Under the pieces are notes generated by a model. It was given only the letters and a program-made list of their open reading frames with translations. It ran no database searches and was not told the origin of the DNA. 64,000 nucleotides of DNA, from assembly GCA_001839685.1 (NCBI GenBank), contig MLAK01000303.1, positions 60,530-124,529 of the forward strand, given 5' to 3'. Shown here in pieces: positions 37,796 to 46,285 of this stretch. The DNA is from Tritrichomonas foetus (taxonomy: Eukaryota; Parabasalia; Tritrichomonadida; Tritrichomonadidae). The stretch's first letter is position 1, and each line of letters begins with the position of its first letter. The position numbers and the translations under genes are program-made.

Positions 37796-39280
37796 TCACC
37801 AAATACCCCATGTGTAAGGACGATTCCTAGGTCTACCAATCTTTTTACAATGACATACAGATAAGCATGTCTCTTGCCCAACTTCAAAATATATTTCATT
37901 AAAATGAAAACCAACTGAAATGCGAAGTGCATTTGTGACAAAACTCCAGCAACTTCGAACTGTACCAACAAAATATTTCGATCTCAAACATTCACGAAGA
38001 TTTAAGAATGAAATCAAAGCAACATTGGTAGCATCTTTTTTAAATGCATGATATCCACCATTAGTTCTTTCATGATTAAATGCTAAAACATGAACATCAT
38101 TGGTGCTATTTCGAAGCTGATATATAGCATTTTGATCTTCAGTTGAAATAAAAATTGTTAAATTCTTCTTTTTTTCTAATCGTTGAATTATCTTTGCTGC
38201 ATTCATATATTCCATAGTTGGAATTAGTTTCATTTCAATCCCTTTATCTCCATGTCGAATATGCATTGATACATCAATTTTCTTCGAAGGTAATGGATCT
38301 TTTTTAATATAATCGTCCATCCATTGAATCAGTTTTTGTTTTGGTCTCATCAAATAAGCCAATACTTGTGCTTCTGAATAATATAAATTTGTTTCTAACG
38401 AATTAAATATTGGTGTATCACTCAAAAATTCTTCAATCCACACTGGAAAATGAAATGGTGGAGGTAGTTTATCAAGATAAGCCATGGTATTTTTGCTACT
38501 ATAGTTTGCATAATAATAATTAGTACAATTTGATATTTCTTCGAAAAAACAGGTAAAGCTGTTATCTTTACCACAAAAATGAGTTCCACTCGCCCAAACC
38601 CATTTTTTCCTCGGCATGATCGGAATATAGCCATGATTCATTGCCATGATAAATTTTCTTGATAAATGAATTAATACAGATCCCAGACCCCAATCATTAA
38701 TAGGTAATTCAATGAATCGTTTCCCTTCACATGTCATCGGATTCTGATGTTTAAATAGTTTCTTTTGAAATTCAATTGTCTTTGGTAAGACATTGGAATG
38801 ATTGTTTAAACTGCCAATATTGAAAAAATCATTAAACAAACCTTGATTGTGGGAATTTGGTGTTCCATTCTGATTTAATGATTGATGATTAGATTGTTTA
38901 TTCATGTTTTGTGTCAAATGAGATGAAGCCCATCGATAATAACTTTCATCTGGATAAATCGCTTCTTTTTCGGATTTTTGAGAATGAAAACCTTTATAAT
39001 TGTCATCACTACAATCAAATAGCTTTGATTTTTGATCATTTACCGTTGGGTAAATCAAGTTTAAAAAATAGTGAAGTTCAGCATCAGTTGCATTACCTAA
39101 TTCATCCCAAATATGATACCAGAGTTGATGTTGCTTAAATAGGCGCGTAATATCACAACGTTTCGATAACAGAAAATGTAAATTGAGGCTATCTTTATTT
39201 CCATACATACCTAGATTGAATGACTTACGGTGCCAATACATGTACAACGTCATAAAACCAAATAACAATAAGTTTTCCAT
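37796..39280 (-). CDS. Alpha-1,6-fucosyltransferase-like (FUT8/GT23-like) type II membrane protein
   Basis: 494 residues from an ATG at 39280. Residues ~3-18 form a short hydrophobic N-terminal anchor (LLLFGFMTLYMYW), so a type II Golgi membrane protein is likely. The luminal part contains DVSMHIRHGDKG (R342), matching the FUT8 donor-binding motif HVRRTDK. Further on come TIFISTEDQ and YFVGTVRSCWSFVTNALR, matching the later GT23 motifs. Many cysteines are present (CEGKRF, HFCGKD, SCTCFFEE-like, CLSVCHC). FUT8 adds core fucose to N-glycans from GDP-fucose. The exact linkage made here is inferred and other GDP-fucosyltransferases remain possible. An Asn-rich linker spans ~125-160. Confidence 0.7.
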   Translation of the reverse strand: MENLLLFGFMTLYMYWHRKSFNLGMYGNKDSLNLHFLLSKRCDITRLFKQHQLWYHIWDELGNATDAELHYFLNLIYPTVNDQKSKLFDCSDDNYKGFHSQKSEKEAIYPDESYYRWASSHLTQNMNKQSNHQSLNQNGTPNSHNQGLFNDFFNIGSLNNHSNVLPKTIEFQKKLFKHQNPMTCEGKRFIELPINDWGLGSVLIHLSRKFIMAMNHGYIPIMPRKKWVWASGTHFCGKDNSFTCFFEEISNCTNYYYANYSSKNTMAYLDKLPPPFHFPVWIEEFLSDTPIFNSLETNLYYSEAQVLAYLMRPKQKLIQWMDDYIKKDPLPSKKIDVSMHIRHGDKGIEMKLIPTMEYMNAAKIIQRLEKKKNLTIFISTEDQNAIYQLRNSTNDVHVLAFNHERTNGGYHAFKKDATNVALISFLNLRECLRSKYFVGTVRSCWSFVTNALRISVGFHFNEIYFEVGQETCLSVCHCKKIGRPRNRPYTWGIW

Positions 39281-41252
39281 TGAAGAGATATAATGAGATT
39301 ATGATTTGAATTTTCATTGCTGGAAATCAGCCAAAAAGCATTCAAAAAAGCCAGTTATAACTAGATTTGAGTTAGATGACCACTATCTTCATGCCCCTCA
39401 ACTCATTTTATCAATAATATAAGGAAAATCATCAAAAATTATATTTCCATAAATATGGCGATTTAGAGTGCGAAAAAAAAATATTTTTTTATATTTATAA
39501 TCTCACTAAACGATGCTATGAAACAATATTTAATGAGAATTCCATTTGTTTCTTTCTGATTCATATTTTTTTCAAGAAAAAAAACGTAAGATATTTCTGT
39601 GGGATTTTTGTCTTCTTGGAGCATAAAAGAATGAAATTTTGAAAAATATAGATGTTTGACATCATTAATTTCTCGATTCTTTGAGAATTGTATAATCAAA
39701 AAAATATCTGTCCTTTTTTTCAATGAAAAATCCAGAATTATTGTTTTTATAAACATATAAACATCATAATACTGTTAGAGTTTGCATAAAACTAGCGATC
39801 ATCATCATGGTTCTTGTCAAAAATCAAAGAAAAGTAATTATAAGAAAAATTGTACAAAAAAATTATCTAGAATTGACCTTTTTCTGTAACTTCGGGAGTG
39901 TTACTAAAGTAACTTATATTTTTAATGAGCTTGGCAAAATTAGATCTGGTAAAAATTTCAAGAGGTTCAAAATTAATTATGAATATGAGAAATTTTTCAA
40001 GAAGCAGTTTAGAAATAAGCATTATACCAGAGTTACTTGTATAAATGAGGGATAAATTGAGACATCTTTGAAAATATAGACCAAAAAGTTAAATATTATT
40101 GAAAATTTTCGTAACCAAACTTTTTCATAATTACTTTTTCATTCATAAAACTTCAATTCATGTGAATTCTATTCCAATGTTAACGTGTCAATTCCATTAA
40201 GGTATGCTCCACTCTCAATTTGAAAAGACTTTAATTGAATTTTATGAACATTTTGGGTTATATTTCTGTGAACAAAGGAGGACATGTGTCGAATCGGATA
40301 TTTTTCAATAGTCATCGTTCCATAGAAATCATTTTTTCCAGAGTTATTGTCTGCAGAACCCGACCGACTCTATGATTCCTTATCAGTTTTCTAAATATTT
40401 TAAATATATTTTAATAAATTAAAATCCTAATCTAAAATTTTTTGATTTATGGTGCTTTTTCAAAAAAATTACAGATCATCATGTAAAGTATAATTGTGGT
40501 TTATCTATATTCATTGGATAATCACGTTTCTAGATAATATTTATCATAAACATCTAGTTTTTTGATCAGAAACTCTTTCTTTACTGAGTTAAGGAGGATT
40601 AATTCAAAATAAAAGGGACATGTTGAAAAAATGAAACAGACATGTTATATGAAAGCTACCATTTTCAATGTTTGATTTTCTCCGCCTGACCTATTAAGCA
40701 ATCTAATCTGCCATTTGGTCATTCAAATATAGTATGAATATTAGGATTCGCGCTTATGCCCAAGGTTTGAGAAAAGTCCAAATAAGTTTTGTATCTTTAT
40801 ATATTTAATAAACCATCCTCTTAAGTATGAAATAAATTATATATCTTGAGTAGAATAGAATAGATTATCCAACTAGTTCTCATTCGAATTCCTCAAACAA
40901 AAACTCATATGGTACATAACGACCAAATAAACTATGAAAAATCGTGGTTGAAAAAAAGGCAATATTAGACCCAACGGTTAATGAGCAATTAACCGCTAAT
41001 TTGACCAGTGTTGTAAAAAACCCAAATATCTGACATTTCTGTATTCAAAAGCAGGACCTTTAAAATGAAAAATTCCAAAATTCGAACCATATTTTTATTT
41101 CTCGTTGCTTCCTCAATAAATCATTTTATTATTAAAGATGTTTCACGACAAATTTCGAAAAATCGTGATAAAAAGTATTTTTTAGTGTCCCAAATTCGAA
41201 ATGAGAACTTTTTGAATACAAGCATCAAAGCTACATTTTTTTATAAACTCCT
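39281..41252. other. Gene-poor spacer at the border of the transposon-rich half
   Basis: About 2 kb. An 82-codon frame starting with ATG at 39807-40055 is Lys/Phe-rich and unlike anything I know; I do not call it a gene. No repeats or RNA genes were recognised. To the left lie host genes, to the right transposon remains. Confidence 0.4.
39292..39296 (-). promoter_or_regulatory. Initiator-like TCATT before the fucosyltransferase-like gene
   Basis: Minus-strand TCATT with putative +1 A at 39294 leaves a 13-base leader before the ATG at 39280, matching the trichomonad Inr consensus. Confidence 0.35.
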
Positions 41253-41374
41253 TTCAAAAAAGCAGGAATTATTTGAGTTCGGAAAAACTTTTTAAAAGAA
41301 ATAAATAATCATATNGATAGTTTTACTCAGAATTATGAGTATCGGAGTATTCAAAATATTCCTGCTTTTTTGAA
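41253..41374. repeat. Perfect 17-bp inverted repeat, possible small TIR element
   Basis: TTCAAAAAAGCAGGAAT at 41253-41269 is exactly repeated in inverted orientation at 41358-41374. Weaker matching continues inwards (ATTTGA versus ATTTTGA). The enclosed 122 bp could be a small inverted-repeat element or the outer end of the neighbouring Tc1-like element, whose transposase stop lies 22 bp away. Confidence 0.6.
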
Positions 41375-41395
41375 CATTTGTCAGATTTTCCAAGG

Positions 41396-42637
41396 TCAAT
41401 TAATGGTCAAATTGTCGAAAAAATAAATTTTTNGCGCTTTTGGAAAACGATTTTTGAACTGAGCTGCTGTTCTTCCAGGAATATACTTTGCAATTTCTTT
41501 CCATNTAAATCCATTCTGCATCACAAAATTAAGTAATATTCGATCTTCCCATGGTTCAAACTCTTTTTTGTTAATTTTTTCAATTTCTGTAAAATCTACT
41601 TGCATGTTTGAAATTAAATCGTTTTCNTCCAATAATGTAACATTTTCTGGTCTAATTAAAACAAACTGTTGTTGATGTTGATTGTGTCTAATGTATGGTT
41701 GAATGCTTTCACCATTATGGTATAAAACTAAATTGAGACGATCTTCGAATGATGTGACAAGTTTATTAATTGTTTCAAAAGTTAANGAGTCCCATGTNTC
41801 TTTTATTATTGAACGAAATTGATTAAGATTTGTAACTTTTCGAGAATTTATAATTTTTTTCATTATTCCCCAGATCATCTCTATGGGATTAAGATCTGGN
41901 GAATTGGCCGGCCATAATTTTATGAAGCGGCATTTCCATTTAAGTAAATTAATCGTTTTCTTGCAGGTATGGGNAGGAGCCCCATCCTGCATGAAAATAT
42001 ACTTTCCTTTTCCAAAATGATCATCCATGCTCTGAATAATTCCTTGGTCAAATAAAATATGACAATATTCTTTATGATTTACCGTTTTTTCAATAAAAAT
42101 CAGTGGTGATTTGTAATTCAAACCAATAGCCCCAAATATCATGATGGATTGAGGATATTTGGTGGAATCTGAAAATATTTTATCATTCGTCTGACCATAT
42201 TTTCTGTAGACCCAATGGCTATCTCGTAACATTGCAAATCTAGATTCATCTGAAAAGACTATATTTTCACAATGTCTGCCTAAAAGCATTGAATAACAAA
42301 AATTTTTCCGATTAATTNTCTGTATTTCTGTCAATAAATGACGCTTTTTGGGCGGTTTATAANAATAGTTTAGATTTTTTCGTATTTTTTATAAAATCCC
42401 AATTGATAAGCGAGAATAATTTTCTTCAACTAATTGTCTGAGNCGATTATAAGAAATACGTGGATCCATTGTTGTCTGTGTATCTATAAAATCANAAATT
42501 TCTTCAGAAATTTTGGTTGGACGGCCATACTTAATAGGTTGAGGCAATTTATGTGTTGTATCGTATTCTCTAATAATTCTGTGAATACGGTCGTTTCCAC
42601 AGTGACATGCCTGTTTTACTTGTTCATAATTTACCAT
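41396..42637 (-). pseudogene. Tc1/mariner (DD34E) transposase with C-terminal Myb/SANT domain
   Basis: About 413 codons from an ATG at 42637. Residues ~1-80 are a helix-turn-helix DNA-binding region (CHCGNDRIHRIIREYDTT; GRPTKISEE). After one in-frame TAA (42389-42391) the same frame continues through the DDE domain: first Asp in IVFSDESRF, second in FMQDGAP, Glu in PDLNPIEMIWG, with 34 residues between the last two. The final ~60 residues are a Myb/SANT domain (FEPWEDRILLNFVMQNG, WKEIAKYIPGRTAAQFKNRF) in the same frame as the DDE domain. The 5' end abuts Maverick A at 42638, so the outer end of the element is missing there. Several n bases reduce certainty. Apart from the stop the frame is intact, suggesting recent activity of the family. 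Confidence 0.85.
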
Positions 42638-42978
42638 TCATTGATCACATCAATCATAACAAAGTTGANAATAGANTNGAAAATCTTCGTTGGGTAAGTA
42701 ATAGCGAAAATCAGAAAAATTGTGTATCNCATAAANATGTTGTTTGTCAATATTTGGATGAAATACCGGCTGATTCAGTTCCATTGGATTTTTATAACGA
42801 TCATGAGTTCGAAGGATATAGTATTGATTCTTATGACAATGTTTATTATCACAATGGTATAAAATTTAGGTTGTTGGCTAAATATGATACAAGTGGAAAT
42901 GGATACTGCCATGTGAACATGCGTGATATCAACGGAAGATATGTAAAAGTATATTTAAACAAATGGCACAATCAATGA
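42638..42978 (+). pseudogene. HNH endonuclease, C-terminal fragment (Maverick A)
   Basis: The frame opens abruptly at the junction with the transposase and begins in the HNH core DHINHNK...NR.ENLRWVS, the second half of a homing-type HNH nuclease. A NUMOD4-like segment follows (GYSIDSYDNVYYHNG ... GYCHVNMRDINGRYVK in part). The N-terminal part, including the first His, is missing. Such HNH genes ride in Mavericks and giant viruses. It ends in a TGA at 42976-42978. Confidence 0.7.
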
Positions 42979-43005
42979 ATGATAGTTATTTTTATCATTA
43001 ATTAA

Positions 43006-43879
43006 ATGACATCCATTGAGAAAAAAGTGGAACAACTAATAAATGAAACATTACGTAAGAATCAACGTGAATTAGACATGGAATTAATTAGACCATTAAC
43101 ACCTTCATATCCCTTCTCCACTAATGGTGTATACTTACTGATAGGTAAAATGGGCTCGTATCCCCTGCGTGGGCTCAAATCGGGAAAGAGTTATTTGGAA
43201 ACACATCCTAATTACTGAACGTTTATTTAAACAACCCTACTACTCATCAATCATTTTCTGTTCATCATCAGGAAAGATGGATAAAACAGCAGAAGTAATG
43301 ATGGATAAAGTGAGAACACCAATTACATTCGTTAAAGAATCACAATTAATCCNATTCTTAAAGAAACATATCCGACGAAAACAAAAGTACTATTCGATGG
43401 TGAAACATGTTCTATCAAAGATGAGGAAAACGAATGAAGAAATGGATCATATCATTGAAAAACATTCTTTCGATGATATTGAAGACAGAATAGCATAAAT
43501 TTCCAATAAATTAGCCAAATATCAAACAAGTTCCTACCCTCATAACAGCCTTCTCATTCTTGACGACGCTGCTGATTCAGATTTATTAAAACCTGGTTCA
43601 CCATTGATTAAAATATTGACTAAGACCAGACACTACAACATTACTGCCATCATTGCTATACAAACATTATGATTCGTTCATTTAAACGCTAAACGTCTGG
43701 CCACTGATTTCATTTGTTATTCTGGATTCTCACGTGAAGATTTCGAAACTATGTTAACACAAACACCAAATAATTTAAATAAAAAGGNTGTTACTAANCA
43801 ATATCTTCANTTAAAAGGTCAACATGACCGTTTTATATTAAACATCATAGCTAATAAATATCATTTCGAAACCAATTAA
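43006..43879 (+). pseudogene. Packaging ATPase (A32/HerA-FtsK type), broken (Maverick A)
   Basis: An ATG at 43006 starts a DNA-packaging ATPase. The P-loop begins IGKMGS, is interrupted by an in-frame 24-nt insertion (~43157-43180), then resumes GKS. A one-base frameshift near 43191 moves the reading to WKHILI. Further on, TAA (43496-43498) and TGA (43670-43672) interrupt the frame. Walker B is LLILDDAA (~43550-43575), and the sensor segment TKTRHYNITAIIAIQTL follows, typical of this viral/Maverick ATPase. The gene ends at TAA 43877-43879, and total length fits the family (~290 codons). It cannot make a functional protein as read. Confidence 0.8.
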
Positions 43880-43910
43880 CACATCATTTATTNCTTTTTA
43901 TTATTATTAA

Positions 43911-44324
43911 ATGGGTTTCTTTAAAAATATGGTCAGAAATGCTGTTGGTCTTGCTGGTAAGACCATTGGAGATTGGGCAAATGCTGTCACAGGAGGATTA
44001 GCCGGTAAAGTTGGAAATATAGTGAAAGACAATGCAGGTCTATTAGGTAAAGAGGCAGGAGGTATTGGTAGAGCTGTTCTCAGTGATAAAGCAAGAAATT
44101 TCCTTTCAAAAGCTGCTGATAAAGCTTTAAAATACATTCCTAATGGAAGTGTTAAAGATGCTTTAAGAAAAATGAATAATGCAGCTCAAGGAAGAGATGA
44201 GAATTACGGATTAAAGGATAAAACATCACCACAAACGCCAACACAGGCATCACCACAAGCTCCGATAGAAACAACAGCACAAACTCCGCGTAAAAGACGA
44301 AGGACTAGAAAACGTGAAAGTTAA
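43911..44324 (+). CDS. Small basic Gly/Ala-rich Maverick protein
   Basis: 137 residues from an ATG at 43911, intact. The first ~70 residues are Gly/Ala-rich and amphipathic (AVGLAGKTIGDWANAVTGGL), a Thr/Pro/Gln linker follows (~105-125), and the end is very basic (RKRRRTRKRES). In layout it recalls small virion core or membrane-active proteins of adenovirus-like elements, but I cannot name it. It lies between the packaging ATPase and an acidic protein gene, on the same strand. It is one of the few uninterrupted frames of copy A. Confidence 0.7.
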   Translation: MGFFKNMVRNAVGLAGKTIGDWANAVTGGLAGKVGNIVKDNAGLLGKEAGGIGRAVLSDKARNFLSKAADKALKYIPNGSVKDALRKMNNAAQGRDENYGLKDKTSPQTPTQASPQAPIETTAQTPRKRRRTRKRES

Positions 44325-44364
44325 AATTAGCAAATAAAGAATATTTATTTTTATTTTTCCTTAA

Positions 44365-44667
44365 ATGACTGCAAGACTAAAAGGAAGTAAACGTCTTCAA
44401 GTGATACAAAATTGGATTAATGGTAAAGAGGATCCAGATTGGGAAGTATTTCCTACCAGAAATGAAAACAAATTTATTGTGAAACAACGTAAAGAGCCAC
44501 TTATGGTACAAAGTAAGGATAACGACGAGGACATAGATGACAACATGNNNGCNNNNCNGNACGCTTNNCAAAACTCGGACAATGATGAGGACAATGAGGA
44601 AAAAGTCAATACACCATTAACGGAAAAGGATACTAAACCCAAACTAAAGCATAAAAATAGACCTTAG
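44365..44667 (+). CDS. Small Maverick protein with acidic tail
   Basis: 100 residues from an ATG at 44365. The N-terminal half is basic and mixed (MTARLKGSKRLQVIQNWING). The second half is Asp/Glu/Asn-rich (NDEDIDDN, DNDEDNEE). A cluster of ambiguous bases around 44548-44569 hides about seven residues. No known domain. It ends just before the fold-back element. Confidence 0.55.
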   Translation: MTARLKGSKRLQVIQNWINGKEDPDWEVFPTRNENKFIVKQRKEPLMVQSKDNDEDIDDNMXXXXXAXQNSDNDEDNEEKVNTPLTEKDTKPKLKHKNRP

Positions 44668-44675
44668 TAGTATAT

Positions 44676-44915
44676 ATAAGGAGTGGAAATGGTACCCACC
44701 CCAAAAATGAGAAATATCCCGTCTCACTTATCGTTCGCCGCGATAATTGCCAAAAATTTTTGACTAGTACCATTTACCACTCCTTATGGAAAATGAATGA
44801 CACATCACTGACACATCACTTAACCCATCACTGATCCCATTAACGTTTTCATGAATGATTCATCACTAAACCCATCGCTGATAACATTAATGATAACATC
44901 CATCTACACCCACCC
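44676..44915 (+). mobile_element. Fold-back element copy 1 (MITE-like)
   Basis: 44676-44787 is a 112-bp fold-back: ATAAGGAGTGG...CCACTCCTTAT outer arms extended by AAATGGTAC / GTACCATTT, plus an inner arm pair TATC/GATA around the loop TCTCACTTATCGTTCGC. A stretch of degenerate ATCACTGA/AATGA-type repeats follows, ending in CACCCACCC near 44915. The 3' limit is set by comparison with copy 3 and is approximate. It lies in the spacer upstream of the coiled-coil gene; copy 2 occupies the same place in Maverick B. Confidence 0.7.
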
Positions 44916-44990
44916 ATTGGTGTTTTTAAATCGCTTGACAAAAATTAGCTCACTTTTAAAAATAATTTTTTATTTTTTTCTGTATATAAA

Positions 44991-45488
44991 ATGGTATCCC
45001 AAAACACTCCCTTATTAAAGCTGAAAAAGGCAGATATTTTGAAGCTCGATGGCTTCGATACACTTTCTCATTTAAGCCTAAAAGATCTGAAAGAAACTTT
45101 AACAGATGTTNTGATTGATTACAACCTTTCAGCAAGAGCTACAATTGACGACTATAAAAGAGCTTACAATGAATCTAAACGTAGGATCCAAAAACAAATA
45201 GATGACCAATTATTTAAATCACTTAAGAAGCAAAAGACTGAAACAAAAGCAAAGAAACAACAAAAACGACAACGCAAACAAAACATAAAAGAAACAGCAT
45301 TAGAGATAAGAAATATGATGAACATACAATATAAAGGAAATGCGAAGACACGAATGAGAAAAGAATATGAAAGAANGATTGAAGAAGTAGATGATCACAA
45401 AATATTTAAGAAAGATTTACAGGAATATATTAAACTCATGAAACACGCCATTAACTTTAAAGTAGATGTCGGAGATGATGAAAACTAG
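44991..45488 (+). CDS. Lysine-rich coiled-coil Maverick protein
   Basis: 165 residues from an ATG at 44991, with TATATAAA directly before it. Residues ~1-40 are Leu-rich (ILKLDGFDTLSHLSLKDL). Residues ~50-110 form a strongly basic coiled coil with Lys/Gln runs, and the rest is helical and charged. It resembles the small coiled-coil proteins described in Mavericks, with unknown role (perhaps structural). Copy B carries the same gene with its ATG changed to ATA and an internal stop. Confidence 0.7.
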   Translation: MVSQNTPLLKLKKADILKLDGFDTLSHLSLKDLKETLTDVXIDYNLSARATIDDYKRAYNESKRRIQKQIDDQLFKSLKKQKTETKAKKQQKRQRKQNIKETALEIRNMMNIQYKGNAKTRMRKEYERXIEEVDDHKIFKKDLQEYIKLMKHAINFKVDVGDDEN

Positions 45489-45518
45489 AGTTTAACCTTT
45501 TGTGAAACATTGCGTATT

Positions 45519-45782
45519 ATGATTCGTGAAAGAATAAATGTTGATCTTAGANGTTTGNTNAGAGCTTCAGACTTAAATGGAAATCCAAAATGGTTTACAA
45601 CTTTTGAAACAACAAATATTGAAAACTTAATAGGTCATATAGCTGGTTACATTTCATTTGAAACAAATTGTTCAGACATGAATCCATATATGGGTGATTC
45701 ATTCATTCCATCAACTTACGAAGCAGTATTTTTTCAACCAAAGAAGAAAGGTAAAAAAAAACAACATTTGTATCTAAAATAA
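45519..45782 (+). CDS. Small Maverick protein of unknown function
   Basis: 87 residues from the ATG at 45519. It has no known domain; a Lys-rich end (KKKGKKKQ) follows SFIPSTYEAVFFQP. Its TAA stop overlaps the next ATG by one base (TAATG at 45780-45784). The homologous gene in copy B is split by fold-back copy 3. It could be a fragment of a larger structural protein. Confidence 0.5.
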   Translation: MIRERINVDLRXLXRASDLNGNPKWFTTFETTNIENLIGHIAGYISFETNCSDMNPYMGDSFIPSTYEAVFFQPKKKGKKKQHLYLK

Positions 45783-46279
45783 TGACTGAAGATAATATTG
45801 TTATTGAGGAAGAAATAGACGAGGAACAATTACGAATGAATCCAGATGGTGAGTTCTTTCCATACACTAACCATTCAGGAGTTGATTTATCAGTGTTACA
45901 AATTTATCCAGAAGTGAACCCTAAAAATTATTCTGATAATTGTTTCGTTTATGCATGCATCCAATCTGGTGTATTCACTGATTTAGAGATCGAAACATTA
46001 AGAATGGAAATAAAGACCAAAAAANTACCAAATAATAAAATAATAGAAATAGCCAATCACTTTCGATGTAATTTTGTTGTTAAAAGGATTGATAAAGAAA
46101 CTGGTTTAATGCGTGTTAACATCAACACTAAAAGAAATAAGAAATCTAACTCCTATAATCGTTGTGTTGAACTCATCCTTTATAAAGATAATTACATGAT
46201 TGACCAAAAGCTCCCTGTCACCACTTACTACTTAGAGAATAAAGAAATGTTAAAACAAAAGTTCCCATCAATGGATTAA
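45782..46279 (+). CDS. Maverick protein upstream of and in frame with PolB, possible cysteine-peptidase-like N-terminal region
   Basis: 165 residues from an ATG at 45782. The acidic N-terminus is followed by YSDNCFVYACIQSG, which has the look of an OTU/cysteine-peptidase nucleophile region, and later RCVELILYKDNYMID. The peptidase idea is inference only. The frame is the same as the polymerase gene downstream, separated by one TAA and two codons, so this may be the N-terminal part of a longer polymerase protein (see findings). The copy B homologue is 75-80% alike by eye. Confidence 0.55.
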   Translation: MTEDNIVIEEEIDEEQLRMNPDGEFFPYTNHSGVDLSVLQIYPEVNPKNYSDNCFVYACIQSGVFTDLEIETLRMEIKTKKXPNNKIIEIANHFRCNFVVKRIDKETGLMRVNINTKRNKKSNSYNRCVELILYKDNYMIDQKLPVTTYYLENKEMLKQKFPSMD

Positions 46280-46285
46280 CTGAAA

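Noticed and set aside
39807..40055. 82-codon frame as a gene
   Set aside because: Lys/Phe/Ile-rich composition like chance frames in AT-rich DNA, no homology recognised, isolated in a 2-kb spacer.
43150..43185. Possible tRNA fragment in the ATPase gene
   Set aside because: The T-loop-like stretch GGGCTCAAATC has no pairing partner and no other tRNA arms; treated only as a GC-rich insertion.
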